Positions 10,057-18,453 of a stretch of DNA of 64,000 nt are shown piece by piece (within the stretch, counting starts at the first letter, position 1; each line of letters opens with the position of its first letter). The DNA lies in NCBI RefSeq assembly GCF_029223195.1, contig NZ_JARHUF010000001.1, positions 186,001-250,000 of the forward strand. The letters are read 5' to 3'. A program made the position numbers and the translations under genes. This DNA is from Vibrio sp. CAU 1672. GTDB taxonomy: Bacteria; Pseudomonadota; Gammaproteobacteria; Enterobacterales; Vibrionaceae. Under the pieces are notes generated by a model. That model searched no databases, was not told where the DNA came from, and saw only the letters and a list, made by a program, of their open reading frames with translations.

Positions 10057-10081
10057 AAGGGCCATCACACTGATGACCCTT
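10057..10081 (-). terminator. Terminator after the TAXI receptor gene (probably bidirectional)
   Basis: AAGGGCCATCA and TGATGACCCTT form an 11-bp stem with one mismatch on the plus strand, which becomes a T-G wobble on the minus strand, around a 3-nt loop. The minus-strand side is followed by TTTTAAAT. It lies between the convergent TSUP and TAXI genes. Confidence 0.7.
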
Positions 10082-10096
10082 ATCATATTGTATAGG

Positions 10097-11068
10097 TTAT
10101 TTCAGCAAACCCACTTCTTTGTAATATTTGGCTGCGCCCGGATGCAGCGGTGCTGACAGGCCGTCTTTCACCATCTCTTCTTTCTTCAGGTTGGCGAACG
10201 CCGGGTGTAAACGGCGGAAATCATCAAAGTTTTCAAATACGGCTTTGACAATATGATAAACCACCTCGTCCGGTACTGACGTGGAAGAGACAAAGGTAGC
10301 CCCCACACCAAATGTGTGTACGTCACGGTCAGCCCCCCGGTACATACCACCCGGAATGTTCGCTAATCGGTAAAAGCTGTTATCTGACACCAGCTTGCTC
10401 ACCTTAGGCCCCTCAACTGTCACTATCATGCTGTCACAAGAGGTTGTAGCTTCCTTAATGGCCCCACTAGGGTGGCCCACAGTATACACCATCGCATCAA
10501 TCTTGTTGTCACACAGTGCTTTAGCCTGCTCAGCTGCTTTCAACTCTGATACCAATTTAAAGTCATCATGGCTCCAGCCATACTCAGCCATCAATACTTC
10601 CATTGTCCCGCGCTGACCTGAACCCGGGTTACCGATATTAACCCGCATGCCTTTCAGATCATCGAACGTTTTAATATTGGCATCTTTACGCGCAATAACA
10701 GTAAACGGTTCAGGGTGAATAGAAAACACGGCGCGCAACTCTTTAAATGGCCCACTCTCCTCGAACTTGCTAGAACCATTGTAAGCATGATACTGCCAGT
10801 CAGACTGGGCGATAGCCAGATCGAGCTCACCGGCACGGATCGTGTTGATGTTGTACACCGAGCCACCGGTACTTTCTACCGAGCAACGGATACCATGTTC
10901 TTTACGCGACTTATTGACTAAACGGCAAATAGCACCTCCCGTCGGGTAATAAACACCAGTAACCCCACCCGTGCCAATGGTCACAAACGTGTCTTTTGCA
11001 GAAACGGAAAAACTTGCGCTTAGCGCTGCCACGGATGCGGCGATAGTCAGATGTTTGAGCTTTAACAT
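10097..11068 (-). CDS. TAXI-family TRAP transporter solute-binding protein
   Basis: This 323-aa exported protein begins with a cleavable signal peptide ([20 protein letters not shown], cleavage near SVSA-KD). The mature part starts with the family hallmark [19 protein letters not shown] and contains [20 protein letters not shown] and [14 protein letters not shown], typical of TRAP-associated extracytoplasmic immunogenic (TAXI) receptors that bind carboxylates or amino acids. The ATG at 11068 has AAGGA upstream; the frame extends 25 codons farther without an RBS. No DctQ/DctM-type permease gene lies on either side, so the receptor is orphaned here and must work with a permease encoded elsewhere. 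Confidence 0.92.
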   Translation of the reverse strand: MLKLKHLTIAASVAALSASFSVSAKDTFVTIGTGGVTGVYYPTGGAICRLVNKSRKEHGIRCSVESTGGSVYNINTIRAGELDLAIAQSDWQYHAYNGSSKFEESGPFKELRAVFSIHPEPFTVIARKDANIKTFDDLKGMRVNIGNPGSGQRGTMEVLMAEYGWSHDDFKLVSELKAAEQAKALCDNKIDAMVYTVGHPSGAIKEATTSCDSMIVTVEGPKVSKLVSDNSFYRLANIPGGMYRGADRDVHTFGVGATFVSSTSVPDEVVYHIVKAVFENFDDFRRLHPAFANLKKEEMVKDGLSAPLHPGAAKYYKEVGLLK

Positions 11069-11388
11069 TGAACGTCCTTTTCCTCTGTTTGATTGTCGCT
11101 TAAGTATAGCAATCGTTAACACTTTGATAACGAACGAGATCACATCCTTGTAATTCTACATTTACTCAGGCAAGCAAACCGCCCCATTTTGAACCGCATC
11201 ATCATTTAGATTCAGCTCAAGTTTTACTACAAAGACACCGCATAAATAACCACACAATGTTGATGGGTATCTGATTTCACATAAAGCCTGGTTAATCAGA
11301 TGTAATCAAAGTGCTACATTGCATGTCTAAATTATGAGAAATTGATTCCATTAAAAATAGAAAAACATGCAATAGAAGGTTGGCAGAC

Positions 11389-12539
11389 ATGCTCGATTAC
11401 CCCCAGATAAGTAGAACCGCCAGTCAAGAAAAGAAGATAACCGCAATTCTTGATGAGCTATTTCATCTTACGCGTCAAAGCTACCCGCAGTTTAGCCGCT
11501 TTTCTATTGCATTACTTAAGGGAAATCAGGTATCGAATTATTATGTCAATGACACCATCGCTCAGCCATTCGGGCTTGATTTTGAAGAGCAGGAACTCAG
11601 CGTCAACTCCTCACTGATGGACGTCGCCAACACCAGCCAGATTCGTATCGTGGATGATCTCAAAACATTCAAACCCACGGCGAGGATCAAAAAACTCATC
11701 AAACTTGGCCACCAGAGTAGTTATGCCTCCCCACTACATAACCGGGGAGTAATTATCGGTTTTGTGTTCTGTAACACAACAGCCAATCTTTCTTTTCCGA
11801 CGAAAGCACCCGAAGAGATTTCGCATACTTTAGCCAGGTGATCTGCGGAATGTTCATTCAACTTGATGAAAAGCAAAAACACTTCCAATCGGCACTCGCG
11901 ATTGCACTGAAGATGGGGCATGAACGGGATCCAGAAACCGCCGAACACCTGATAAGAATGGGAAAATACAGCGAAAAGCTTGCTCGATTACTCGCCAGTA
12001 AACACGTGAACATTACCCCCGAGTTTATTCATCGAATCCGCCTGTATGCTCCGTTCCACGATATTGGTAAGTACAAAATTCCCGATGCGGTGCTTTTTAG
12101 CGATAAACGCTTTACGCCCACAGAACGAAAAATCATGAACATGCACACCATTTATGGCGAACGCATCATCGAGGATGTAGTGAGCCTGTCTGACGCGTCC
12201 ATGATAGCGAATGATGAAATACAGTTCATCAAGAACATTATCCGCCATCATCATGAATACTATAACGGCACCGGGCTCCCCGATGCACTGTGCGCCGAAG
12301 ACATTCCCCTTGAGGCACGTATCGTAACACTTGCCGATGTGTTTGATGCGCTGCTAAGCAAACGTACTTATAAGGCAGCCTGGTCGGTTGATGAGACTGC
12401 CAGATTTATAGAAGAACACCGTTCAACCATGTTTGCTCCCGATTGTGTCGACATGCTGATTGAGCATTTAGACGAATTCTTAGCCATCAGAACCGATCAT
12501 CAAGACCAGGAATGTGCTGAAAGTGTGCTGGCCTACTAG
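11389..12539 (+). pseudogene. GAF / HD-GYP-like phosphodiesterase gene broken by a one-base frameshift
   Basis: Two overlapping frames make up one gene. Frame 1 (ATG 11389, GAAGG before it, stop at 11841) encodes a GAF-like sensory domain ending ...SFPTKAPEE. Frame 2 continues to 12539 with an HD domain. Reading frame 2 backwards through 11817-11840 gives FAYFSQVICGMFIQLDEKQ, which joins naturally to the GAF end, so one base has been lost close to 11815 (for example GAGGAT to GAGAT). The HD part keeps HDIGKYKIPD and HHHEYYNGTGLPD, the last being GLP where active c-di-GMP phosphodiesterases have GYP. The GTG at 11838 has no ribosome-binding site, so separate translation of the HD half is doubtful. 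A sequencing error is the alternative. Confidence 0.8.
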
Positions 12540-12591
12540 CCAGTGGCGTTGTACACCGAAGTAAATTCAACGGTTAGCGTGTAAATTGAAT

Positions 12592-12620
12592 AAAGGAGCC
12601 CGATTGGACTCCTTTACTTT
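12592..12620. terminator. Bidirectional terminator between the HD-domain gene and the 46-aa gene
   Basis: AAAGGAG at 12592-12598 pairs with CTCCTTT at 12609-12615, with an extra CC/GG pair inside the loop, and is followed by T-rich sequence on the plus strand. Confidence 0.65.
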
Positions 12621-12632
12621 TTGAAACCTAGC

Positions 12633-12773
12633 CTACAGACCGCCTTCCAGCTGCGCCTGTTTTACTAAAGCCTGACGTTGAGTTTCTTTTTCTGATACCA
12701 ATTCCTGTTCCTTACCTGTTTCCCGCATTTGCTCAACAGCAGGAACAAAAACAAAGTACTTGTTAATAGTCAT
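12633..12773 (-). CDS. Small 46-aa hypothetical protein
   Basis: The minus strand has an ATG at 12773 preceded by GAGG at good distance and an open frame of 46 codons to TAG. The product starts MTINKYFVFVPAVEQMRE and ends QAQLEGGL. The first ten residues are hydrophobic and the rest is a charged, Gln/Glu-rich helix. No family is recognised. It is followed at once by the hairpin at 12592-12620. A 13-bp inverted repeat, TTTTTGAAACCTA, brackets the gene (12618-12630 and 12857-12869). The RBS, codon composition and terminator support a real gene. Confidence 0.6.
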   Translation of the reverse strand: MTINKYFVFVPAVEQMRETGKEQELVSEKETQRQALVKQAQLEGGL

Positions 12774-13260
12774 CTCAGAACCTCAAATAGTTATGTTAAT
12801 CACCTTCTTGGTAGCAAGAACAACCGTGGCGCTCAAAGATTCGCCAACTCCTTGTCTTAGGTTTCAAAAAATAGAGGATATTTTATAACCAAACATCCTC
12901 CATAAGGCGCGATATTATAGTAGGAGAAGCACGGCTTACCTAGCGCTGATTTTCACCCTATGCCCGCTCACATAGCAGTAATCACGTGTCGCCAACACCA
13001 ACTTCACAGATTAACTATCTGTTATCAATAGATAAATAGGAAGTGAGTGTGCCACTGTTCGGGGGGAGGATAAACAGGCGCAATTGTCTAAATTTTCTCC
13101 TTCCCTGCTTCAATATCATCTTAAGAAGTGCAACTCCGATCACAAATTGAGCTGTTTTGAGATCGTTTTAGCCTCCTTTTAGGTTATCGCTGCTGAAAAA
13201 ACCGACAATAACGTTACAACTAAACCACTTTACTCTAGCCACCCATAATTAGGAGGCGCG
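12774..13260. other. Intergenic stretch with no confident gene
   Basis: It contains the right half of a 13-bp inverted repeat (12857-12869), a 6-bp hairpin GAGGAT/ATCCTC (12874-12900) and, from GTG 13049, a 33-codon open frame beginning MPLFGGRINRRN that faintly resembles the start of DUF805 membrane proteins. Nothing else coding was seen. Confidence 0.4.
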
Positions 13261-13464
13261 ATGAAAAGTAACAAGTTAGGTCAGGTCATGTCGGTGAGTC
13301 GAATGTTCTCCTTTATTGCCTTTATCACGGCAACATTCGCATGGATACTGAATATGTATGCGCTATTCACGGTTTCAGTGGTGGCCTTAGTCACCAGCAG
13401 CTTGTTTTATTTGAAAGACAAACTTCACCACGCTAAAAAGCCCAAAAAGAAAAACAACACCTGA
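13261..13464 (+). CDS. Small two-helix membrane protein (67 aa)
   Basis: An ATG with a strong GGAGG ribosome-binding site opens a 67-aa frame. After 14 polar residues come two hydrophobic stretches (about residues 14-32 and 34-51), and the C-terminus is a lysine-rich tail (KDKLHHAKKPKKKNNT), which predicts an inner-membrane hairpin with both ends in the cytoplasm. No family is recognised. It faces gnd convergently and shares the terminator at 13497-13524. Confidence 0.7.
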   Translation: MKSNKLGQVMSVSRMFSFIAFITATFAWILNMYALFTVSVVALVTSSLFYLKDKLHHAKKPKKKNNT

Positions 13465-13496
13465 AATCATTGCATGCACACATCATCGCGACAATA

Positions 13497-13524
13497 AAAA
13501 AGGACGCCCGACGGCATCCTTTTT
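13497..13524. terminator. Bidirectional terminator between the 67-aa gene and gnd
   Basis: AAAAAGGA pairs with TCCTTTTT around a 12-nt GC-rich loop. The T run on both strands makes it work in either direction between convergent genes. Confidence 0.75.
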
Positions 13525-13545
13525 AAAGTAGTTTTCAAGCAATAA

Positions 13546-14994
13546 TTAAACGTCGTAAGTGGTCGACGCGGTATCGCCACCGGTTCCCGTCCAGTTTGTA
13601 TGGAAAAATTCACCACGCTCACGGTCGATACGCTCGTAGGTATGCGCGCCGAAATAGTCACGCTGTGCCTGGAGCAGGTTCGCAGGCAGACGTGCGGTGG
13701 TGTAACCATCGAGGAAGGTTAACGCAGATGTTGTGCATGGCATCGGAATACCCGCTTCCAAAGACTTAGCCGCTACTTTACGCCAGGCTAAAAGGCTGTT
13801 TTGCAGGATACCTTTGAAATAGTCGTCAGAGCCCAGGAATGCCAGTTCAGGATCCTTGTCGAATGCGTCACGGATGTTGCCCAGGAATGCGCTACGGATA
13901 ATACAGCCACCGCGCCACATCAGGGCTACGTTGCCATAGTTGAGATCCCAGCCATTTTCATTCGATGCTTCGCGCATCAGCATAAAGCCTTGCGCGTAAG
14001 AGATGATCTTAGATGCCAGCAGCGCCTGACGCAGTGCGTCCACCCACTCCTGCTTATCACCTTCAACTGGGGTGATAGCTTTAGCGAACAGTTGTTCAGC
14101 TTCAACGCGCTGCTCTTTCAGCGCCGACAGGCAGCGGGAAAATACCGATTCTGAAATCAGCGTCAGCGGAATACCTAAATCCAGTGCGTTGATACCAGTC
14201 CACTTACCAGTACCCTTCTGGCCAGCAGTGTCTAAGATCTTCTCAACCAATGGCTCGCCGTCTTCATCTTTATAGCCGAGGATATCGGCCGTTATTTCCA
14301 CCAGGTAGCTATCCAGCTCAGTTTTGTTCCAATCAGCAAAGACGGCTTGCATCTCATCGGCTGACATACCCAGGCCATCTTTCATGAACTGGTAAGCTTC
14401 GGTGATAAGTTGCATGTCACCGTATTCGATGCCGTTGTGCACCATTTTAACGAAGTGACCCGCGCCATCGTTACCTACCCAGTCACAACAAGGCTCACCG
14501 GCGTCCGTTTTTGCCGAAATCCCCTGGAAAATGGGCTTCACCGCTGGCCACGCTTCTGACGCGCCACCAGGCATGACCGACGGGCCGAAACGGGCGCCCT
14601 CTTCACCACCGGAGACGCCAGTGCCAATAAAGTGAATGCCTTTTTCCCTTAACGCAGCGACACGGCGGTTAGTATCCGGGTAATTAGTATTACCGCCATC
14701 AATAATGATGTCGCCTTTGTCTAACAGCGGCACCAATGCTTCAATGAACTTGTCAACCACTTCACCGGCGCGAACCATCAGCATCACTTTACGTGGCGTT
14801 TCCAGCTTTTCCACTAACTCTTCAAGCGAATATGCACCGATGATATTGGTACCTTTCGCCGGGCCTTGCAAAAACTCGTCTACCTTCGCAGCAGTACGGT
14901 TATGTGCAACGACTTTAAAACCGTGATCATTCATGTTGAGGATAAGGTTTTGCCCCATAACTGCCAGGCCAATTACACCGATATCACCTTTCAT
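13546..14994 (-). CDS. gnd: 6-phosphogluconate dehydrogenase, decarboxylating
   Basis: This 482-aa protein oxidatively decarboxylates 6-phosphogluconate to ribulose 5-phosphate with NADP+. The Rossmann motif GLAVMGQNL is at residues 9-17, followed by NRT, the family signature GNDGAGHFVKMVHNGIEYGDMQ with catalytic Lys, and a C-terminal NWTGTGG. The length is full (E. coli Gnd is 468 aa). GGAGAG precedes the ATG. It is the third gene of a zwf-pgl-gnd operon, 36 bases after pgl. Confidence 0.97.
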   Translation of the reverse strand: MKGDIGVIGLAVMGQNLILNMNDHGFKVVAHNRTAAKVDEFLQGPAKGTNIIGAYSLEELVEKLETPRKVMLMVRAGEVVDKFIEALVPLLDKGDIIIDGGNTNYPDTNRRVAALREKGIHFIGTGVSGGEEGARFGPSVMPGGASEAWPAVKPIFQGISAKTDAGEPCCDWVGNDGAGHFVKMVHNGIEYGDMQLITEAYQFMKDGLGMSADEMQAVFADWNKTELDSYLVEITADILGYKDEDGEPLVEKILDTAGQKGTGKWTGINALDLGIPLTLISESVFSRCLSALKEQRVEAEQLFAKAITPVEGDKQEWVDALRQALLASKIISYAQGFMLMREASNENGWDLNYGNVALMWRGGCIIRSAFLGNIRDAFDKDPELAFLGSDDYFKGILQNSLLAWRKVAAKSLEAGIPMPCTTSALTFLDGYTTARLPANLLQAQRDYFGAHTYERIDRERGEFFHTNWTGTGGDTASTTYDV

Positions 14995-15030
14995 TATTTC
15001 TCTCCAGATTTATCTCTATGGACGCTCGCC

Positions 15031-15747
15031 TTACGCGATTTTTGCTGCTGCGTCTGAATCTAAGTACCACTCCGTTTCACCAGTTTTGGACTGGATCCTG
15101 GCTGCTGGATAAAGCAGCTCACTTGCAGGAGTCGTATGAATTTCATTCACGATGTCGGCTTTCCCGGCACCAAGAACCAGATAAGTTATGCGTTTTGCCG
15201 CTTCTAACACTTTCGCGGTTTTCGATACCCGAATTTGGCCAGATTCAGGGTGAGTCGCCAGTACTGCCAGGTTTTCGTCGTGGTATTTAGTTTGACCCGG
15301 GAACAGCGATGCCGTGTGGCCGTCGGCGCCCACACCAAGCAAAATCCAGTCAAAAACAGGCGTACCGTTTTCGGTTGGAATGACGTCGGCCATCTCGTTG
15401 GCAAAACGCCCTGCTTCCCGCGTTGGCTCATCTTCACCACGAATACGGTGGATGTTCTCAGCAGGAATGCTGACATGGCTGAACAGCAGCGTATGAGCTT
15501 CACCATAGTTACTTTCAGCATCATCAGGCGCAACGCAACGCTCATCACCCCACCAAAAGTGCAGGTTTTGCCACTGGACAGACGTAGCGTATGCCTGTGT
15601 TGCTAATAGTTTGAACAACATTTTAGGGGTACTGCCACCCGAAAGTGAAACATGCACCGGGCGCCCAAGTTCACTATACGTTTTCATCTCATCAGCGAGT
15701 CTTGTGACCACCTGCTGAGGGGTTTCAAATATCTGGTGATTGATCAT
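15031..15747 (-). CDS. pgl: 6-phosphogluconolactonase
   Basis: This 238-aa protein hydrolyses 6-phosphoglucono-1,5-lactone. It belongs to the DevB/Pgl branch of the glucosamine-6-phosphate-isomerase-like family: [27 protein letters not shown] with SNYGEA next to it, and [16 protein letters not shown]. Its start codon overlaps the zwf stop as ATGA, so the two are translationally coupled, and gnd follows directly. Confidence 0.96.
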   Translation of the reverse strand: MINHQIFETPQQVVTRLADEMKTYSELGRPVHVSLSGGSTPKMLFKLLATQAYATSVQWQNLHFWWGDERCVAPDDAESNYGEAHTLLFSHVSIPAENIHRIRGEDEPTREAGRFANEMADVIPTENGTPVFDWILLGVGADGHTASLFPGQTKYHDENLAVLATHPESGQIRVSKTAKVLEAAKRITYLVLGAGKADIVNEIHTTPASELLYPAARIQSKTGETEWYLDSDAAAKIA

Positions 15748-17249
15748 AATTCACAGTAATCCGTGTCAGTTAAGTTTTTGCATGGGAAGCGCCAGGCACG
15801 ATTATCGCGCAACAACAGGTCGTCGGCTTGTTTCGGCCCCCAGGTGCCACAAGCGTAACCAAACAGGGCCTGTGGATCTTGCTTGAAATCGAGGATCGGC
15901 TGTACATACTGCCAACATGCTTCCACCGCATCACTGCGTGCAAACAGGGTCGCATCACCATTTAACGCGTCCAGAAGCAGTCGCTCATATGCTGTCAGCA
16001 TTTGGGTTTCTTCAAGAGACGCATAGCGGAAATTCATTTTCACTTCTTTAGCGTTGAATCCGGCCCCGGGCTCTTTCAAACCAAAACTCATCTGGATACC
16101 TTCATCCGGCTGAATTCGGATAATCAGTTTGTTTTCCGGAGCATTTTTACCAAACACTGGGTGGGGAGTCGCTTTGAAGTGAATGACAACTTCAGTAACA
16201 CGAGTCGGCAGACGTTTACCCGTACGGACATAAAACGGCACTCCGTTCCACCGCCAGTTATTAATATAAGCCTTAAGGCCAACGTAGGTTTCAGTACGAG
16301 AATCTCCTGCCACACCAGATTCTTCACGGTAACCCGCTAAATGCTTCCCCCGGACCTCTGAAGCGGTATACTGGCCCAGCACTAAATTGTTACGCAGATC
16401 GCCTTCGTCCAGTGGTTTCAAACACTGAAGTACTTTAAACACTTCGTCGCGCATCGCATCGGCATTAATTTGCGCCGGAGGCTCCATACCGACCATCGCC
16501 AGTACTTGCAGCAGATGATTCTGGAACATATCACGAACAGCACCGGCCCCGTCATAGTAACCACCGCGCTCTTCAACACCGAGAAACTCTGCCCCCGTAA
16601 TTTCGACATAATCGATGAAATTACGATTCCACAGCGGTTCAAACATGGCGTTAGAAAAACGTAATACCAGCAGGTTTTGCACTGTCTCTTTACCCAAGTA
16701 ATGATCAATTCGGTAAATCTGATGCTCATGGAAATGTTGATGTATTTCCCGATCTAAACGGCGGGCCGACTGCAGGTCATAGCCGAATGGTTTTTCGATG
16801 ATCAAACGTTTCCAGCCATTTGCTTCACAGTTCAGACCGTGAGCGGCCAGACTGGAAGGGATAACACTGTACAGGCTTGGTGGCGTAGCTAAATAAAACA
16901 AGACATTCTGTTGTTCAAAGCGATATTCATCCGCCAACTGACCAAGCCGGACTGCGAGTTTGCTGTAATCTTGGGGGTCAGAAGTATTAATCGTTTGGTA
17001 ATGCAAGTGGTCAATAAAAGCATCCAGCGTGTCTGGTTGTGTTTTCTCCATTTTCTGAAGTGATGCTTTGAGCTTTTCACGATAGGACTGATCGCTGTAC
17101 TGTGTACGACTCACACCCAAGATGGTTAAGTGTTCTGGTAGCTGTTGATTCGCGTAGAGGTGGTACAAAGCAGGAATCAACTTACGGTAAGTAAGATCTC
17201 CTGAGGCACCGAATATTACGATGCTGCTATTTTCTGGAATTACCATCAT
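15744..17249 (-). CDS. zwf: Glucose-6-phosphate 1-dehydrogenase
   Basis: This 501-aa enzyme oxidises glucose 6-phosphate to the lactone with NADP+, opening the oxidative pentose phosphate pathway. The N-terminal nucleotide motif [13 protein letters not shown] and the active-site signature RIDHYLGKE near residue 174, with the catalytic Asp-His, are intact, as is EKPFGYDL. The start is [18 protein letters not shown] lies directly before 17249, so either of the two adjacent ATGs could be used. It heads the zwf-pgl-gnd operon and is preceded by a long region without confident genes. Confidence 0.97.
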   Translation of the reverse strand: MMVIPENSSIVIFGASGDLTYRKLIPALYHLYANQQLPEHLTILGVSRTQYSDQSYREKLKASLQKMEKTQPDTLDAFIDHLHYQTINTSDPQDYSKLAVRLGQLADEYRFEQQNVLFYLATPPSLYSVIPSSLAAHGLNCEANGWKRLIIEKPFGYDLQSARRLDREIHQHFHEHQIYRIDHYLGKETVQNLLVLRFSNAMFEPLWNRNFIDYVEITGAEFLGVEERGGYYDGAGAVRDMFQNHLLQVLAMVGMEPPAQINADAMRDEVFKVLQCLKPLDEGDLRNNLVLGQYTASEVRGKHLAGYREESGVAGDSRTETYVGLKAYINNWRWNGVPFYVRTGKRLPTRVTEVVIHFKATPHPVFGKNAPENKLIIRIQPDEGIQMSFGLKEPGAGFNAKEVKMNFRYASLEETQMLTAYERLLLDALNGDATLFARSDAVEACWQYVQPILDFKQDPQALFGYACGTWGPKQADDLLLRDNRAWRFPCKNLTDTDYCEL

Positions 17250-17695
17250 CTTTCCCTTAAAACGAGGTACTTATTGCGTGTCTGAATACGGCTAAAGGAT
17301 GCCCTCACCCTATCAATAGCATTCTGGAATAGAAAATTGGTCTTTCCTATCAAAGTGATAGGCAAATCCAATTACGATTTTTCCTGAGGGAGGTTACTAT
17401 TGTCGATGCAAACTTGATCCACATCAATACACGCCAGTGCAATCGATTACATTATTGACCTGTTGCACTTTAAAAATTTGTAACCCAGTAACATTTTCTT
17501 TCATCTTAACCACCTCTTACTTTGAGTAAATGCTCTAAATTAGTAACCCGTAACACTAAGCCAGAGCACATACCCGACAGCCTTATTTATAACAAAATAA
17601 CAACACAACGTAAGGCAAAATGGACCTCAGAACCACCAATACTATCGAGCCTGCAAGGACACAGCAACAGTCTCACTGCAAGGTTTTGGCAATTT

Positions 17696-17738
17696 ATGAC
17701 AGTGGCTCGCTGAAAACGAGCACCTTGCTGTCATTTTT
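17696..17738 (+). terminator. Two-step stem terminator of an unannotated transcript
   Basis: ATGACAG pairs with CTGTCAT and, inside it, GCTCG pairs with CGAGC around CTGAAAA; five T follow. The T run is only on the plus strand, so it ends a plus-strand transcript that starts upstream (zwf runs the other way). The upstream transcript is probably a small RNA; the 63-codon frame at 17522-17713 overlaps the stem and looks non-coding. Confidence 0.6.
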
Positions 17739-17896
17739 ACTGACGACATCAACATTTTTATAAGGAAAATAAATAGTTAGACGGCAAAACCATATGCACA
17801 ACTTAACACATATTTCTTGACATAGATCACACTAGTTTTAGCTGTTTTTGAGGCGTTTTTAGCTTTTTAATTGTATAATTTTCAGTTAAAGGAAGT

Positions 17897-18040
17897 ATGG
17901 AAACTTCTCTCAGCAGCAGTGATGATCGAAGTCTATTTAATGCTCAACAATACCGCCAAGTGATTTGCACAAATTTAACTAATAATACAAAGACTGGCGA
18001 CAGGACTAACATATTAGACACCACCTGCACAATGAAATAA
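17897..18040 (+). CDS. Possible 47-aa ORF (METSLSSSDD...)
   Basis: An ATG with GGA only four bases before it opens 47 codons to TAA, 18 bases downstream of a TATAAT hexamer. The product is polar, rich in Ser, Thr, Asn and Asp, with no hydrophobic segment and no recognised family. It may be a leader or part of a non-coding RNA; support is weak. Confidence 0.2.
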   Translation: METSLSSSDDRSLFNAQQYRQVICTNLTNNTKTGDRTNILDTTCTMK

Positions 18041-18087
18041 CTATAAAACAGAGGTGAAATTTTTGTAGTTTAGAAGGAACGTTAAAC

Positions 18088-18315
18088 ATGGAACGAGATA
18101 CATTTGGAATATGCCTTGATAAGGCAATGCTGTCAGAAAACATGTGTTCAACTTTTACCCACGTCAGAGCTTACGAGAAAAGTGAGGCGACCCCTCCCGA
18201 TCTCAAGGTGTTGCTGGCATTTCCACAAATGAGTGGAAGGGACTTGTTGAACACCATGCGGGGGTCACGTCACCTCGAATGGAGAGCGGAGTACTTCTGT
18301 CCTTCCACAAAGTAA
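18088..18315 (+). CDS. Possible 75-aa small protein, or the body of a structured RNA
   Basis: AGAAGGAA lies nine bases before ATG 18088 and the frame (MERDTFGICLDKAMLSENMC...) stops 15 bases before a strong terminator, which is the layout of a complete small gene. Against coding: the codons include ATA, AGA, AGG, CGG and GGG, no family is recognised, and the DNA contains short perfect hairpins (GCCTT-GAT-AAGGC; TTCCAC-AAATGA-GTGGAA) and several ANGGA motifs of the type bound by CsrA. Either reading needs expression data. Confidence 0.3.
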   Translation: MERDTFGICLDKAMLSENMCSTFTHVRAYEKSEATPPDLKVLLAFPQMSGRDLLNTMRGSRHLEWRAEYFCPSTK

Positions 18316-18330
18316 CCCTCAAGACCAAAC

Positions 18331-18369
18331 GCGCTCAACCTGAGTTACTCGGGTTGGGCGCTTTTTTTT
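18331..18369 (+). terminator. Strong terminator upstream of tolC-like gene
   Basis: GCGC-T-CAACC pairs with GGTTG-G-GCGC, with a further TGAG/CTC stem inside, followed by eight T. It separates the 18088-18315 unit from the exporter operon. Confidence 0.8.
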
Positions 18370-18453
18370 ATGTCGCTCGTTACAACTTGTACTTAACAGG
18401 GCAAAACTATTCCTTTAATATTAGAGCTAATACTCTATACCATTGTGACCGAT

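Larger units (their letters stand above)
17250..18444. other. 1.2-kb region between zwf and tolC, no confident gene but two strong plus-strand terminators
   Basis: No large gene is present. The pentamer motif GTAACCC-GTAAC occurs twice (around 17480 and 17542). A good -10 hexamer TATAAT lies at 17874-17879. Plus-strand terminators at 17696-17738 and 18331-18369 show that at least two short transcripts end here. Weak candidate small ORFs are listed separately. Confidence 0.5.

Noticed and set aside
13049..13150. 33-codon frame MPLFGGRINRRN... resembling the start of DUF805 proteins
   Set aside because: Too short, GTG start, no continuation in other frames; resemblance could be chance.
17522..17713. 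63-codon plus-strand frame ahead of the terminator at 17696
   Set aside because: It runs into the terminator stem and has no RBS; a non-coding transcript is a better explanation.
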